Below, one piece after another: positions 18,372-27,752 of a stretch of 64,000 bases of DNA. The stretch is from Afipia felis ATCC 53690 (GTDB lineage: Bacteria; Pseudomonadota; Alphaproteobacteria; Rhizobiales; Xanthobacteraceae): NCBI RefSeq assembly GCF_000314735.2, contig NZ_KB375270.1:434001-498000 (forward strand), given 5' to 3'. Positions within the stretch are counted from its first letter, which is position 1. Every line of letters starts with the position of its first letter. Both the position numbers and the translations under genes were made by a program. Under the pieces are notes generated by a model that worked only from the letters and a program-made list of their open reading frames with translations, ran no database searches and was not told the origin of the DNA.

Positions 18372-18447
18372 CTAGTGTCCCGAATCAGAAGTTCGCTTGA
18401 AGGGTTCGCGGAGAAAGCGAAGCGAACCTCCTGAACCATCACACTAG
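18372..18447. repeat. Interrupted palindromic element
   Basis: A 76-base element with outer arms CTAGTGT (18372-18378)/ACACTAG (18441-18447). The inner arms are CAGAAGTTCGCTT (18386-18398) and AAGCGAACCTCCTG (18420-18433), complementary apart from one extra base. The loop is about 20 bases. The form suggests a small mobile or bacterial-interspersed-mosaic-type repeat. I recall similar TGTCCCGAATCAGAAGTTCGC sequences from related genomes. Confidence 0.7.
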
Positions 18448-18455
18448 ATGGCGCA

Positions 18456-18529
18456 AAAGGGCGGCGAATTCGGGGCCGGTGAAGCCACACTTGCCGATAA
18501 AGACAGGCGGAATTGCTGCACCGCCCTTT
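18456..18529 (+). other. Long hairpin in the dapA leader
   Basis: AAAGGGCGG (18456-18464) pairs with CCGCCCTTT (18521-18529). Just inside, CGAATTC (18465-18471) can pair with GAATTG (18510-18515). The resulting 74-base structure lies about 100 bases before the dapA start. It may be a leader RNA, part of the adjacent repeat element, or a small RNA. It is not a known lysine riboswitch shape. Confidence 0.5.
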
Positions 18530-18626
18530 CATCGTCGCGCGGGAGCCGGTATTTATTCGGGCTTGCCTGCGATAATCGCGGCGTTCCGGGCTCGGTGAGC
18601 CGGATTTAAGGACTGCGTGGAGAAAG

Positions 18627-19523
18627 ATGATGTCGGTGACCAAGAACAAGCTTCGGGGTTCCTTTACGGCCTTGGTCACCCCTTTCAAAAACGGCAGCCT
18701 GGACGAAGAGGCTATGCGCCAACTCGTCAGCTGGCAGATCGCAGAGGGCTCGAACGGCCTGGTTCCTGTCGGCACAACCGGCGAAAGCCCGACCTTGAAC
18801 CACGACGAGCACAACAAGGTGGTCGAGTGGTGCGTGCAGGAGGCGAAGGGCCGCGTACCGGTGATCGCCGGTGCCGGCTCGAACTCGACCACGGAAGCGG
18901 TCGCGCTCGCAAGGCACGCGGAGAAGGCCGGCGCGGACGCCGTGCTGGTCGTGACGCCTTACTACAACAAGCCCACGCAGGAGGGGATGTATCACCACTT
19001 CAAGGCGGTGAACGATGCGATCGGCATTCCGATCATCATCTACAACATTCCGCCGCGCTCGGTGGTCGATCTCTCGGTCGAGACGATGACACGGCTGTTC
19101 GAATTGAAGAACATCGCGGGCGTGAAGGATGCGACAGCCAATCTCGCGCGCGTGTCGCAGCAGCGTCACGCCATGGGACCGGATTTCATCCAGATGTCGG
19201 GCGAGGACATGACTGCGCTCGCCTATATGGCTGCGGGCGGGCATGGCTGTATCTCCGTCACGGCTAATATCGCGCCGAAGCCATGCGCCGATCTGATGGC
19301 GGCTGTTTTCAAAGGGGACTACGCGGGCGCCCTGAAGATTCAGGACAGGCTGGTGCCATTGCATGACGCCATTTTCAAGGAGCCCGGCGTTGCAGGGGCC
19401 AAGCACGGTCTCAAGCTGTTGGGCAAGCTGGAGGAGGAGGTTCGTCCGCCGTTGATGCCGGTGACGCCGCTCGTTGGGAGGGCCATTCGCGATGCGATGG
19501 TCCATGCCGGGGTGCTGAACTAG
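18627..19523 (+). CDS. dapA: 4-hydroxy-tetrahydrodipicolinate synthase
   Basis: A 298-residue aldolase-fold enzyme that condenses pyruvate with aspartate semialdehyde, the first committed step of the lysine/diaminopimelate pathway. Visible are [10 protein letters not shown], the substrate loop [15 protein letters not shown], the tyrosine of YNIPPRS and the Schiff-base lysine in NIAGVKDAT. Length is normal. Two adjacent ATGs (18627, 18630) follow GGAGAAAG. mscL follows after 51 bases. Confidence 0.96.
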   Translation: MMSVTKNKLRGSFTALVTPFKNGSLDEEAMRQLVSWQIAEGSNGLVPVGTTGESPTLNHDEHNKVVEWCVQEAKGRVPVIAGAGSNSTTEAVALARHAEKAGADAVLVVTPYYNKPTQEGMYHHFKAVNDAIGIPIIIYNIPPRSVVDLSVETMTRLFELKNIAGVKDATANLARVSQQRHAMGPDFIQMSGEDMTALAYMAAGGHGCISVTANIAPKPCADLMAAVFKGDYAGALKIQDRLVPLHDAIFKEPGVAGAKHGLKLLGKLEEEVRPPLMPVTPLVGRAIRDAMVHAGVLN

Positions 19524-19574
19524 AATACTTTAGAGAACACCGTTCGCTGCTTTGGTCGAAAAGGAGAGGATTCG

Positions 19575-19991
19575 ATGCTCAAGGAATTTCGCGAGTTCGC
19601 AATGAAGGGCAATGTCGTCGACCTCGCGGTCGGCGTCATCATCGGTGCGGCGTTCGGTGCCATCGTCACGTCTCTGGTCGGTGATGTCATTATGCCAGTG
19701 ATCGGCGCGATCACCGGTGGCCTCGACTTTTCGAACTATTACACGGGCCTCTCGAAAGCCGTTACCGCGACCAACCTGGCGGATGCCAAGAAGCAGGGTG
19801 CCGTGCTTGCTTGGGGTAGCTTCCTCACCGTGACGCTGAACTTCCTGATTGTCGCTTTCGTGCTGTTCATCGTGATCCGCCTCATCAACCAGCTCAAGCG
19901 CAAGGATGAGGCCAAGCCGGCCGAGCCCCCGGCGCCGACGAAGGACCAGGAATTGCTCACGGAAATCCGTGACCTGCTGAAGGCGAAGTGA
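19575..19991 (+). CDS. mscL: Large-conductance mechanosensitive channel MscL
   Basis: A 138-residue inner-membrane channel with two helices. The N-terminal [21 protein letters not shown] gate helix is very well conserved. TM2 is at about 75-100, followed by a charged cytoplasmic helix with a proline-rich linker (KPAEPPAPT). It opens under hypo-osmotic membrane tension to release solutes. GGAGAGGA precedes the ATG. Confidence 0.95.
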   Translation: MLKEFREFAMKGNVVDLAVGVIIGAAFGAIVTSLVGDVIMPVIGAITGGLDFSNYYTGLSKAVTATNLADAKKQGAVLAWGSFLTVTLNFLIVAFVLFIVIRLINQLKRKDEAKPAEPPAPTKDQELLTEIRDLLKAK

Positions 19992-20015
19992 CGCCTATGA
20001 TTCGAAACCGCTGCA

Positions 20016-20489
20016 ATGGCTGAGAAAAAGGAACGCCCGATCAAGGTCGTTGCGGAGAACCGCAAGGCGCGATTCAACTATTCGATCGAGGACACCATCG
20101 AGGCCGGTGTGATGCTCACCGGCACCGAGGTGAAGTCGGCGCGTAATGGCAAAAGTACCATCGCCGAGTCCTATGCGGATTCGAAGGGCGGGGAGATTTG
20201 GCTCGTCAACGCCAACATCCCCGAATATTTGCAGGCGAACCGTTTCAACCACGAGCCGCGCAGGCCGCGCAAATTGCTGCTGCATAAGCGGCAAATCAAC
20301 AGGTTGATCGGCGCGATCGAGCGCGAAGGCATGACCCTCATCCCGCTGAAGATGTATTTCAACGAGCAGGGCCGGCTGAAGCTCGAACTTGCGCTCGCCA
20401 AGGGCAAGAAGCTGCACGACAAGCGGGAAACGGAAAAGAAACGCGACTGGTCGCGTGAAAAGAGCCGGTTGCTGCGGGCGAGGGGATGA
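20016..20489 (+). CDS. smpB: SsrA-binding protein SmpB
   Basis: A 157-residue OB-fold protein that binds tmRNA and rescues stalled ribosomes. Conserved segments are [47 protein letters not shown] and the basic C-terminal tail [15 protein letters not shown]. Length matches the family. It begins 24 bases after mscL. Confidence 0.96.
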   Translation: MAEKKERPIKVVAENRKARFNYSIEDTIEAGVMLTGTEVKSARNGKSTIAESYADSKGGEIWLVNANIPEYLQANRFNHEPRRPRKLLLHKRQINRLIGAIEREGMTLIPLKMYFNEQGRLKLELALAKGKKLHDKRETEKKRDWSREKSRLLRARG

Positions 20490-20550
20490 GTGGCGCTGAT
20501 CGTCGTCAGTGCTCCTCGCCATCAGAGGATGTGACAGAGGAGCATCGACG

Positions 20551-21126
20551 ATGAACCAGCCAAACCTGATGGGAGTCGACTGGAGTGCGATTCCTGCTCC
20601 GGAAGACGACGGCGCGGCCGCGCATCTTGCAGGCCAGCGGTTTCCCGAAATAGCGCTGACCGGTACGAACGGCGAAAGCATCGTGCTGTTGCGGCAGCCC
20701 GGCCGGATCGTGGTGTTCGCCTATCCGCGCACGGGTGAACCCGGCAAGATCGGCCTGACCGAAGACTGGGATATGATCCCGGGTGCGCGCGGCTGCACGC
20801 CGCAGACTTGTTCATTCCGCGATCTTGCAAGCGATTTGAAGGCGGCGGGTGCTGGCCGCGTGTTTGGCCTGTCCACCCAGACCACGGATTACCAGCGCGA
20901 AATGGTTGAACGGTTGCACGTGCCGTTTGCCGTGCTGTCGGATCACAAGCTCGAATTGACGCGGGCCTTGAAGCTGCCGACGATGGATGTCGCGGGGCAG
21001 ACCTTGTTGAAGCGGCTCGCGCTGATAGCGGACGAGGGCGTCATCACCCATGTTTTCTATCCGGTGTTTCCGCCGGATCGCAACGCAGCCGACGTGCTGG
21101 CGTGGCTCAGGGCAAATCCCGTCTAG
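20551..21126 (+). CDS. Peroxiredoxin (BCP/AhpC-TSA family)
   Basis: A 191-residue thiol peroxidase. The thioredoxin-like core contains a peroxidatic-type region GARGCTPQTCSFRD near residue 75-88. The spacing Cys-x4-Cys is as in BCP-type atypical two-cysteine enzymes. The following FGLSTQTTDYQREM and LPFAVLSD-like segments match. It should reduce hydroperoxides using thioredoxin. The ATG at 20551 is preceded by AGAGGAG and is chosen over longer in-frame starts. It converges with the uracil-DNA glycosylase gene, with a four-base overlap of the ends. Confidence 0.85.
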   Translation: MNQPNLMGVDWSAIPAPEDDGAAAHLAGQRFPEIALTGTNGESIVLLRQPGRIVVFAYPRTGEPGKIGLTEDWDMIPGARGCTPQTCSFRDLASDLKAAGAGRVFGLSTQTTDYQREMVERLHVPFAVLSDHKLELTRALKLPTMDVAGQTLLKRLALIADEGVITHVFYPVFPPDRNAADVLAWLRANPV

Positions 21127-21845
21127 CGATCGAGATACGCCCGCACGCTCGAAAACACCGCCTGAAACATCTTGGGAGTCAGCACGCCCGTGTTGGTGTT
21201 GTAGCGCGAGCAATGATAGCTGCTGAACAGGCGGATCGCGTCATGCTGGAATTCGCCGCCATGCTTGAAGGGTGCTGTGCGCAGCGCCAGGCCTAGCGCC
21301 TTCAGCGTCGAGTCATGCGAGATGCGCCCAAGCGTGACGATGGCGCGCAGGCGCGGCATCTCCTTGATGGTCTCGATCAGGAAGCGGCGGCAGGTATGAA
21401 TCTCCGCCGTCGTTGGCTTGTTCTGCGGCGGCACACAATGCACCGCGTTGCTGATGCGGCAGCCTGTCAGCTTCAGGCCGTCGTCGGGACGCTCCTGATA
21501 CGTGCCGGCAGCGAAACCGTAATCGAGCAGGGTCTGGTAGAGGAGATCACCGGCATAATCGCCGGTGAAAGGGCGTCCGGTCCGGTTGGCACCTTGCAGG
21601 CCAGGCGCGAGACCGACGATCAACAGCGGTGCCGCGATCGGGCCGAACTGCGGCACGGGCGCATTGAACCAATCGGGATGTGCTGCGCGATTGTCCTCGC
21701 GGAAGGCGACCAGGCGGGAGCAGAGGGGACAGTCGCGGTCGGGACGGGATTGGGGGGAAGTAGAAGCGGAATGACCCGAGGCCGCCTTGGGTTTTACCTT
21801 GGGCCTCGGGTCGGATTTTGGTTTAGTCGTCGTACTCTTCTTCAT
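21123..21845 (-). CDS. Type-5 uracil-DNA glycosylase (UdgB family)
   Basis: A 240-residue DNA repair enzyme. After a lysine/proline-rich tail it has a cysteine pair (CPLC) of the iron-sulfur cluster. The active-site motif GLAPGLQGANRTGRPFTGD lacks the usual catalytic polar residue, as in family 5. It also has NAVHCVPPQNKPT and a C-terminal SSYHCSRYNTNTG, with the motif-3 histidine and an additional cluster cysteine. It removes uracil, and in this family also hypoxanthine, from DNA. The ATG at 21845 is chosen because longer frames run into the upstream NYN gene, which it overlaps by 23 bases. Confidence 0.88.
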   Translation of the reverse strand: MKKSTTTKPKSDPRPKVKPKAASGHSASTSPQSRPDRDCPLCSRLVAFREDNRAAHPDWFNAPVPQFGPIAAPLLIVGLAPGLQGANRTGRPFTGDYAGDLLYQTLLDYGFAAGTYQERPDDGLKLTGCRISNAVHCVPPQNKPTTAEIHTCRRFLIETIKEMPRLRAIVTLGRISHDSTLKALGLALRTAPFKHGGEFQHDAIRLFSSYHCSRYNTNTGVLTPKMFQAVFSSVRAYLDR

Positions 21846-22461
21846 CGGCCCGCGGTGCAATCGTACTCGTGCTCCGCTGCAGGAATTGCGGCGTGTGCTG
21901 GCGCTCCCGAGGCTCGCGCAACGTGGTGCGCTCGCCCGGATCGCGGCCGAGCTTGGATTGGAGCTGGACCAGATCAGTAAAGACATCCGCTTGGCGACGC
22001 AACTCGTCCGCGATCATCGGCGGCTGGCTGGAGATGGTGGACACCACGGTGACGCGCACGCCGCGCCGCTGCACGGCCTCGACCAGAGAGCGGAAATCGC
22101 CGTCACCGGAGAACAGCACCATGTGGTCGATGTGCTCCGCAAGCTCCATGGCATCGACGGCGAGTTCGATGTCCATATTGCCCTTCACCTTGCGGCGGCC
22201 GCTGGCGTCGATGAATTCCTTCGTCGCCTTGGTGACGACGGTGTAGCCGTTGTAATCGAGCCAGTCGATCAACGGGCGGATCGATGAGTATTCCTGATCC
22301 TCGATGATGGCCGTGTAGTAGAACGCGCGAACCAGCGTCCCCCGGTTCTGAAATTCAAGTAGCAGACGCTTATAGTCGATATCGAACCCGAGAGTTTTGG
22401 CGGTTGCGTAGAGATTGGCCCCATCAATGAAAAGCGCAATTTTATGAGCAGGCGATGTCAT
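21823..22461 (-). CDS. NYN-domain (LabA/DUF88) protein, putative RNase
   Basis: A 212-residue protein with a PIN-like NYN fold at residues 1-160. The first metal-binding aspartate is in ALFIDGANLYATAK. KGNMDIELAVDAM gives the second and third acidic residues, and LFSGDGDFRSLVEAVQRRG the fourth. The C-terminus is charged and low-complexity and ends EEEYDD. The acidic site is complete, so nuclease activity on RNA is plausible; the target is unknown. It is probably co-transcribed with the uracil glycosylase gene. The ATG at 22461 begins exactly where the conserved domain starts. Confidence 0.85.
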   Translation of the reverse strand: MTSPAHKIALFIDGANLYATAKTLGFDIDYKRLLLEFQNRGTLVRAFYYTAIIEDQEYSSIRPLIDWLDYNGYTVVTKATKEFIDASGRRKVKGNMDIELAVDAMELAEHIDHMVLFSGDGDFRSLVEAVQRRGVRVTVVSTISSQPPMIADELRRQADVFTDLVQLQSKLGRDPGERTTLREPRERQHTPQFLQRSTSTIAPRADEEEYDD

Positions 22462-22765
22462 CAAAAGATTTCTCGTTCGTTTTCTAAGGTTGTTTTTGGC
22501 GCGTTGATTTCGCGCAGGTGCTTCACGACGATACAGTGACTGTGCAATGAAGCAAAACCTTGGCCGGTCAAAGCACAATCCGCTGAAAACTACTCCAGGT
22601 AGCCATGGCGTTCCGATAAGCTGAATGGATCGTCAACAGGCCGCGGTTCCGCCACAAAAAGCTAGCAATTTCGGAGGGAATTTGCCGGTTGCGATTCTCG
22701 CGTATTCCTTGTATTCAGTGCGGCATCGCAACAAACTTTTCAGCCTGTTTTTACGGAGCGGCATA

Positions 22766-23158
22766 ATGGCGCGCGTTACCGTCGAGGATTGCATCGACAA
22801 GGTCGATAACCGGTTTGATCTCGTGCTGCTTGCCGCGCATCGCGCGCGCATGATCTCGTCCGGCTCGCCGATCACGGTCGACCGCGACAACGACAAGAAC
22901 CCGGTGGTGTCGCTGCGTGAAATCGCGGACCAGACCATTGCTCCGGAAGACCTCAAGGAAGAACTCGTGCACTCGCTGCAGAAGTTCGTCGAGGTGGACG
23001 AGCCGGAGCCGGATACGATCCCGCTGATCGGCTCGGCCGGCGCCAGTGTCGATGCCGACGACACCGAGGTGGCCGTCGAACGCATGACCGAAGAGGAGCT
23101 GCTCAAGGGTCTGGAAGGCCTCGCGCCGCCGGAAGAGCAGCCCGAGGAAGACGAATAA
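22766..23158 (+). CDS. rpoZ: DNA-directed RNA polymerase omega subunit
   Basis: A 130-residue omega subunit. [20 protein letters not shown], the [10 protein letters not shown] helix and [10 protein letters not shown] are diagnostic. The C-terminus is acidic, as is usual in alphaproteobacteria. The ATG at 22766 follows ACGGAGCGG. It is followed by an intrinsic terminator and then rsh, the usual order; omega mediates part of the ppGpp response made by Rsh. The 304 bases upstream (22462-22765) hold the divergent promoters of this gene and the NYN gene, but I see no other feature there. Confidence 0.96.
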   Translation: MARVTVEDCIDKVDNRFDLVLLAAHRARMISSGSPITVDRDNDKNPVVSLREIADQTIAPEDLKEELVHSLQKFVEVDEPEPDTIPLIGSAGASVDADDTEVAVERMTEEELLKGLEGLAPPEEQPEEDE

Positions 23159-23206
23159 CGGGATACCCGACCGGCCCGAAAGCGGGCCGCGGACGGAATG
23201 ATGGAC

Positions 23207-23242
23207 AAAGGCCCGGGGGTAGACCCCGGGCTTTTTGTTTTC
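23207..23242 (+). terminator. Intrinsic terminator between rpoZ and rsh
   Basis: GCCCGGGGGT (23211-23220) pairs with ACCCCGGGC across a two- to four-base loop and is followed by TTTTTGTTTT. It separates rpoZ from rsh, so rsh needs its own promoter or readthrough. Confidence 0.92.
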
Positions 23243-23362
23243 ATGGTCTTTTGTTTTGATCCTGTTCAAGATTTTAGGGCAGGCTTTCTTGCGGTTGGAA
23301 CCCGGGACGGCGATATTCTCATTCAGGAGATAATCCCGAATCCGGACAGGGTGGTTTTTAAG

Positions 23363-25630
23363 ATGTCGGCTGGACGCCGCAGCGCAGGTCAGATGCAGGC
23401 GAGCGCCAATACGGCGGAAGCCGCGGCTGCGCCCAAGCGTCCCGCGCGCGCTCGGCCGAAGATGATGCGCCAGTACGATCTGGTGGACCGGGTCCGGGCC
23501 TACAATCCCCATGCCGACGAGGATCTCCTCAACCGCGCCTACGTCTACGCCATGAAAGCCCACGGCGAGCAGAAGCGTGCGTCGGGCGACCCATATTTTT
23601 CCCATCCGCTCGAGGTTGCGGCGATCCTGACCGACCTCAAGCTCGACGACGCCACCATCGTGGCCGCGCTGCTGCACGACACGATCGAGGACACCGAGTC
23701 CACCCGCGTCGAAATCGATCAGTTGTTCGGCACCGAGATCGGCGCGCTGGTCGAGGGACTGACCAAGCTGAAGCGGCTCGAACTCGTCTCGCGCGAGGCC
23801 AAGCAGGCTGAAAACCTGCGCAAGCTTCTGCTCGCGATCTCGAACGACGTGCGTGTGCTGCTGGTGAAGCTCGCCGACCGGCTGCACAACATGCGCACGA
23901 TGGAGTTCATGCCACCGGCTTCGCGGCAGCGCATCGCCGAGGAGACGCTCGACATCTACGCGCCGCTCGCTGCCCGCATGGGCATGCAGGAAATGCGCGA
24001 GGAGCTGGAGGACCTGTCGTTTCAGGTGCTCGATCCCGATGCGCGCGCGGTGGTTACGCAGCGGCTCGATGCGCTGACCGAACTCAACCGCAACCTGATC
24101 GGTGAGATCGAAGCGCAGTTGTCCGCGAGTCTGGAGGCGCATGGCCTCGAGGCGGTGGTGAAGGGCCGGCGCAAGCAGCCGTTCTCCATCTGGGTGAAGA
24201 TGGAGCGCAAGTCGGTCAATTTCGAACAATTGTCCGATATCTTCGGCTTCCGGGTCATCCTGCGGACGCCGGAGGAGTGCTACAGGGCGCTCGGCGTGGT
24301 GCACACCACCTGGCCGGTCGTGCCGGGGCGCTTCAAGGATTACATCTCGACGCCGAAGCAGAACGATTATCGCTCGATCCACACCACCGTGATCGGTCCC
24401 GGTAATCAGCGTGTCGAACTGCAGATCCGCACCGAGGAGATGGATCGGGTCAACGAATACGGCATCGCCGCGCACTCGTTCTACAAGGAGGGCGTGGATT
24501 CTCCGACCGAGATGCTGAAGCGGGAATCGAATGCCTTCGCCTGGTTGCGTCACACCATCGAGATGCTGGCGGAAAGTGCCAACCCGGAGGAATTCCTCGA
24601 ACACACCAAGATGGAGCTGTTCCACGATCAGGTGTTCTGCTTCACGCCGAAGGGAAAGTTGATCGCGCTGCCGCGCCACGCCAATGTGATCGACTTCGCT
24701 TATGCCGTGCACACCGATGTCGGCAACAGCGCGGTTGGTTGCAAGATCAATGGCCAGTTCTCGCCGTTGTCGTCGGAACTGCATAACGGCGATGAGGTCG
24801 TGGTGCTGACCTCTCGCGCGCAATCCGCGCCGCCTTCCGCCTGGGAGGCGCTGGCCGTTACCGGCAAGGCGAAAGCCGCAATCCGCCGCGCCACCCGCGC
24901 GGCCGTGCGCGATCAATATGCAGGTTTGGGGCGGCGCATCGTCGAACGTCTGTTCGCGCGGGCGAAGATCATTTACGCCGACGACAAGCTCAAGGGAGCG
25001 CTGCCGCGTCTCGCGCGTCCCTCCATTGAGGAAGTGATGGCGGCGGTCGGGCGCGGCGAAATGAAGGCCGCCGACGTCGCCCGTGCAATGTATCCTGATT
25101 ACAAGGAAGAAGCGCGCCTCAGCGGCATCAAGGGCGCCGCCGCGAAGAGCAAGACGTCCGAAGCCACGACCACCAGCACGGCGATTCCGATCCACGGCAT
25201 CAATTCCGATCTGCCGATCAAATTCGCGCCGAACGGCGGCGCCGTGCCGGGCGATCGTATCGTCGGCATCGTCACGCCGGGCGAGGGCATCACCATCTAT
25301 CCGATCCAGGCGCCGGCCTTGAAGGATTTCGAGGAGGAGCCCGAACGCTGGGTCGACGTGCGCTGGGACATCGAGGAAAGCGCGACGCGGCGCTTTCCCG
25401 CGCGGCTGCACGTGCAGAACGTCAACGAGCCGGGCAGTCTCGCGCAGATCGCGGGCGTGATCGCCGAGCATGACGGCAACATCGACAATATCGGCATGAG
25501 CCGCCGCTCGCCGGACTTCACCGATCTCATCATCGATCTTGAGGTCTACGACCTCAAGCATCTGAACGGGATCATCAACCAGTTGCGCGCGAAAGCCGTG
25601 GTCGCGAGCGTTGAACGGGTCAACGGCTAA
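23363..25630 (+). CDS. rsh: Bifunctional (p)ppGpp synthetase/hydrolase Rsh
   Basis: A 755-residue RelA/SpoT homologue. The HD hydrolase domain has [16 protein letters not shown] and the catalytic LLHDTIEDT. The synthetase domain has [11 protein letters not shown] and [23 protein letters not shown] domain ([20 protein letters not shown]) and a C-terminal ACT domain ([19 protein letters not shown]) follow. Both active sites look intact. It makes and degrades the stringent-response alarmone. The ATG at 23363 is chosen because the upstream part of the frame overlaps the rpoZ terminator. The alanine-rich first 30 residues are variable. Confidence 0.95.
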   Translation: MSAGRRSAGQMQASANTAEAAAAPKRPARARPKMMRQYDLVDRVRAYNPHADEDLLNRAYVYAMKAHGEQKRASGDPYFSHPLEVAAILTDLKLDDATIVAALLHDTIEDTESTRVEIDQLFGTEIGALVEGLTKLKRLELVSREAKQAENLRKLLLAISNDVRVLLVKLADRLHNMRTMEFMPPASRQRIAEETLDIYAPLAARMGMQEMREELEDLSFQVLDPDARAVVTQRLDALTELNRNLIGEIEAQLSASLEAHGLEAVVKGRRKQPFSIWVKMERKSVNFEQLSDIFGFRVILRTPEECYRALGVVHTTWPVVPGRFKDYISTPKQNDYRSIHTTVIGPGNQRVELQIRTEEMDRVNEYGIAAHSFYKEGVDSPTEMLKRESNAFAWLRHTIEMLAESANPEEFLEHTKMELFHDQVFCFTPKGKLIALPRHANVIDFAYAVHTDVGNSAVGCKINGQFSPLSSELHNGDEVVVLTSRAQSAPPSAWEALAVTGKAKAAIRRATRAAVRDQYAGLGRRIVERLFARAKIIYADDKLKGALPRLARPSIEEVMAAVGRGEMKAADVARAMYPDYKEEARLSGIKGAAAKSKTSEATTTSTAIPIHGINSDLPIKFAPNGGAVPGDRIVGIVTPGEGITIYPIQAPALKDFEEEPERWVDVRWDIEESATRRFPARLHVQNVNEPGSLAQIAGVIAEHDGNIDNIGMSRRSPDFTDLIIDLEVYDLKHLNGIINQLRAKAVVASVERVNG

Positions 25631-25647
25631 CTTTCCGGAACATCTCG

Positions 25648-26406
25648 ATGTCTGTCTCGCCGATCCGCCTTGGGATTAATGTCGATCACGTTGCCACGTT
25701 GCGCAATGCGCGGGGCGGTATTCTGCCAGATCCGGTCCGCGCGGCGCTGCTGGCGATCGAGGCGGGCGCGGACGGCATCACCGCGCATCTGCGCGAGGAT
25801 CGCCGCCATATCCGTGATACCGACATGGCGCGGCTGAAGCAGGAGATTTCAAAGCCGCTGAACTTCGAGATGGCGGTGACCGATGAGATGGTCGGCATCG
25901 CACTCGCGACCAGACCGCATGCGGTGTGCCTCGTGCCCGAGCGTCGGATGGAATTGACCACCGAGGGCGGCCTCGACGTCGTGAGGCAGCGGGCAGCGCT
26001 TGCGCCCGCCATCGCGAGGTTCAACGAGGCGCACATCCGCACGTCGCTTTTCATTTCGCCCGATCCGGCACAGATCGAGATGGCCGCGCGGCTCAAAGCA
26101 CCGGTGATCGAGATTCACACCGGCACATGGTGCGACGCGCTAGCTGAGAGAAATGGCAAGGCCGATGCCGAGTGGGAGCGGATCGTCGAGGGCGCGCGGC
26201 TTGCGCATTCGCTGGGCCTCGAAGTTCATGCAGGTCACGGCCTCGATTACGCAACCGCCGAGACGATCGCGGCGCTGTCGCAGATCGTCGAACTGAATAT
26301 CGGCCATTTCCTGATGGGCGAGGCGCTGTTTGTCGGCCTCGCACAGGCCATCGGCACCATGCGCGCCGCCATGGCGCGTGGCCGGGCCAAGGCAGGGCAG
26401 GCATGA
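25648..26406 (+). CDS. pdxJ: Pyridoxine 5'-phosphate synthase
   Basis: A 252-residue TIM-barrel enzyme that closes the pyridoxine ring from 1-deoxyxylulose 5-phosphate and 3-amino-2-oxopropyl phosphate. [43 protein letters not shown] and [11 protein letters not shown] are intact active-site or phosphate-binding segments. It lies 17 bases after rsh, and its stop overlaps the acpS start (ATGA). Confidence 0.96.
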   Translation: MSVSPIRLGINVDHVATLRNARGGILPDPVRAALLAIEAGADGITAHLREDRRHIRDTDMARLKQEISKPLNFEMAVTDEMVGIALATRPHAVCLVPERRMELTTEGGLDVVRQRAALAPAIARFNEAHIRTSLFISPDPAQIEMAARLKAPVIEIHTGTWCDALAERNGKADAEWERIVEGARLAHSLGLEVHAGHGLDYATAETIAALSQIVELNIGHFLMGEALFVGLAQAIGTMRAAMARGRAKAGQA

Positions 26407-26825
26407 TTCTCGGGATCGGGTCCGACACCATCGATATCCGCCGGGTTGAGCAGGTGATGGAGCGCCACGGCGCGCGGTTCATCGACCGCATCTTCACCGA
26501 GGTCGAGCAGACCAAGGCGCAGCGGCGGGCGAAGGCTCCGCGGGCGTTCGTCGCGACTTATGCAAAGCGGTTTGCGGCCAAGGAGGCCTGCGCCAAGGCG
26601 TTGGGCACCGGTATCCGGGAAGGGGTGTGGTGGCGGGACATGGGGGTGGTGAACCTCCCCGGTGGCCGACCGACCATGCAGTTGACGGGCGGGGCGCTGA
26701 CGCGGCTCGAGGCGCTGCTCCCCTCTGGCCATGAGGCGCGGATCGACCTTACGATTACTGACGACTGGCCACTGGCGCAGGCCTTTGTCATCATTTCCGC
26801 GGTTCCAAAGGCTTCAGCCACATAG
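26403..26825 (+). CDS. acpS: Holo-[acyl-carrier-protein] synthase
   Basis: A 140-residue phosphopantetheinyl transferase that activates ACP with coenzyme A. The motifs [17 protein letters not shown] and [14 protein letters not shown] contain the Mg2+-binding aspartate and glutamate. The start overlaps the pdxJ stop by four bases. Activated ACP feeds fatty-acid synthesis, linking this gene to plsX/fabH further along. Confidence 0.95.
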   Translation: MILGIGSDTIDIRRVEQVMERHGARFIDRIFTEVEQTKAQRRAKAPRAFVATYAKRFAAKEACAKALGTGIREGVWWRDMGVVNLPGGRPTMQLTGGALTRLEALLPSGHEARIDLTITDDWPLAQAFVIISAVPKASAT

Positions 26826-26990
26826 CGCCAGTTCGGGTGCCTATCTCCACTAGCCTTAATTCCAAAGAAATATCAATCGTTTGGTGGATTGCGGCGCCGC
26901 CGTTGATTGCGCCAGATGCCGCAAACGTCTAAAACCCGGCCCAGGTGCTTCGGTCCATACCGTGCCCGCCGTTTCAAGGAATCCAGACGA

Positions 26991-27752
26991 ATGAGCACGA
27001 CATCCGGCACCAAATCCGAAGGTGGGATTGGCGAGGCGATCCGCGTGGTGGTCCACGCGCTCATCATCGCGGCGGTGATCCGTACCTTCCTGTTCCAGCC
27101 TTTCAACATTCCGTCGGGCTCGATGGAATCGACATTGCTGGTCGGCGACTATCTGTTCGTCTCGAAGTACTCGTATGGCTACAGCCATTACTCACTGCCG
27201 TTTTCGCCGCCACTGTTTTCCGGCCGCATCTTCGGCTCATCGCCGACGCGCGGCGACGTCGTCGTGTTCCGCTTTCCGCGCGAGGACAACATCGACTACA
27301 TCAAGCGCGTGATCGGCCTGCCGGGCGATCATATCCAGATGAAAGAGGGGCTGCTCTACATCAACGACGTGCCGGTGAAGCGCGAGCGTGTCGCCGATTT
27401 CGTCGGCGAGGACCCGTGCGGGTCGGGAGATGCGACCGCGCGCGTCAAGCAGTGGCAGGAGACGCTGCCGAACGGCGTCACCTACAAGACCCTCGATTGC
27501 GTCGATAACGGCTATTACGACAACACCGCCGTCTACGTCGTTCCGGAAGGCCACTACTTCATGATGGGCGACAACCGCGATAATTCGAGCGACAGCCGCG
27601 TGTCGTCGGGCGTGGGGTATGTGCCGGAGGAGAACCTGATCGGCCGCGCCCAGGTGATTTTCTTCTCCGTTGATAGGGGTGAGCAGGCGTGGCAGTTCTG
27701 GCGCTGGCCGGTCAGCGTGCGCTGGAGCCGCCTGTTCTCGGTCGTCAGATGA
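26991..27752 (+). CDS. lepB: Signal peptidase I
   Basis: A 253-residue inner-membrane serine protease. One N-terminal membrane helix (about 18-36) is followed by the nucleophile serine in NIPSGSMESTLLVGD and the general-base lysine in DYIKRVIGLPGD. GDNRDNSSDSR is box E. It removes signal peptides such as that of the porin here. ATG 26991 is favoured over an upstream frame that has no ribosome-binding site. Its stop overlaps the rnc start. Confidence 0.95.
   Translation: MSTTSGTKSEGGIGEAIRVVVHALIIAAVIRTFLFQPFNIPSGSMESTLLVGDYLFVSKYSYGYSHYSLPFSPPLFSGRIFGSSPTRGDVVVFRFPREDNIDYIKRVIGLPGDHIQMKEGLLYINDVPVKRERVADFVGEDPCGSGDATARVKQWQETLPNGVTYKTLDCVDNGYYDNTAVYVVPEGHYFMMGDNRDNSSDSRVSSGVGYVPEENLIGRAQVIFFSVDRGEQAWQFWRWPVSVRWSRLFSVVR

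Noticed and set aside
16069..18375. 768-codon plus-strand frame opposite the transglycosylase
   Set aside because: Antisense shadow of a gene with intact signal peptide and SLT domain; composition is His/Arg/Gly-rich, typical of a false frame.
22751..25561. 936-codon open frame on the minus strand opposite rpoZ and rsh
   Set aside because: It lies antisense to clear genes and has no domain. Long antisense frames are expected from the codon bias of GC-rich genomes.
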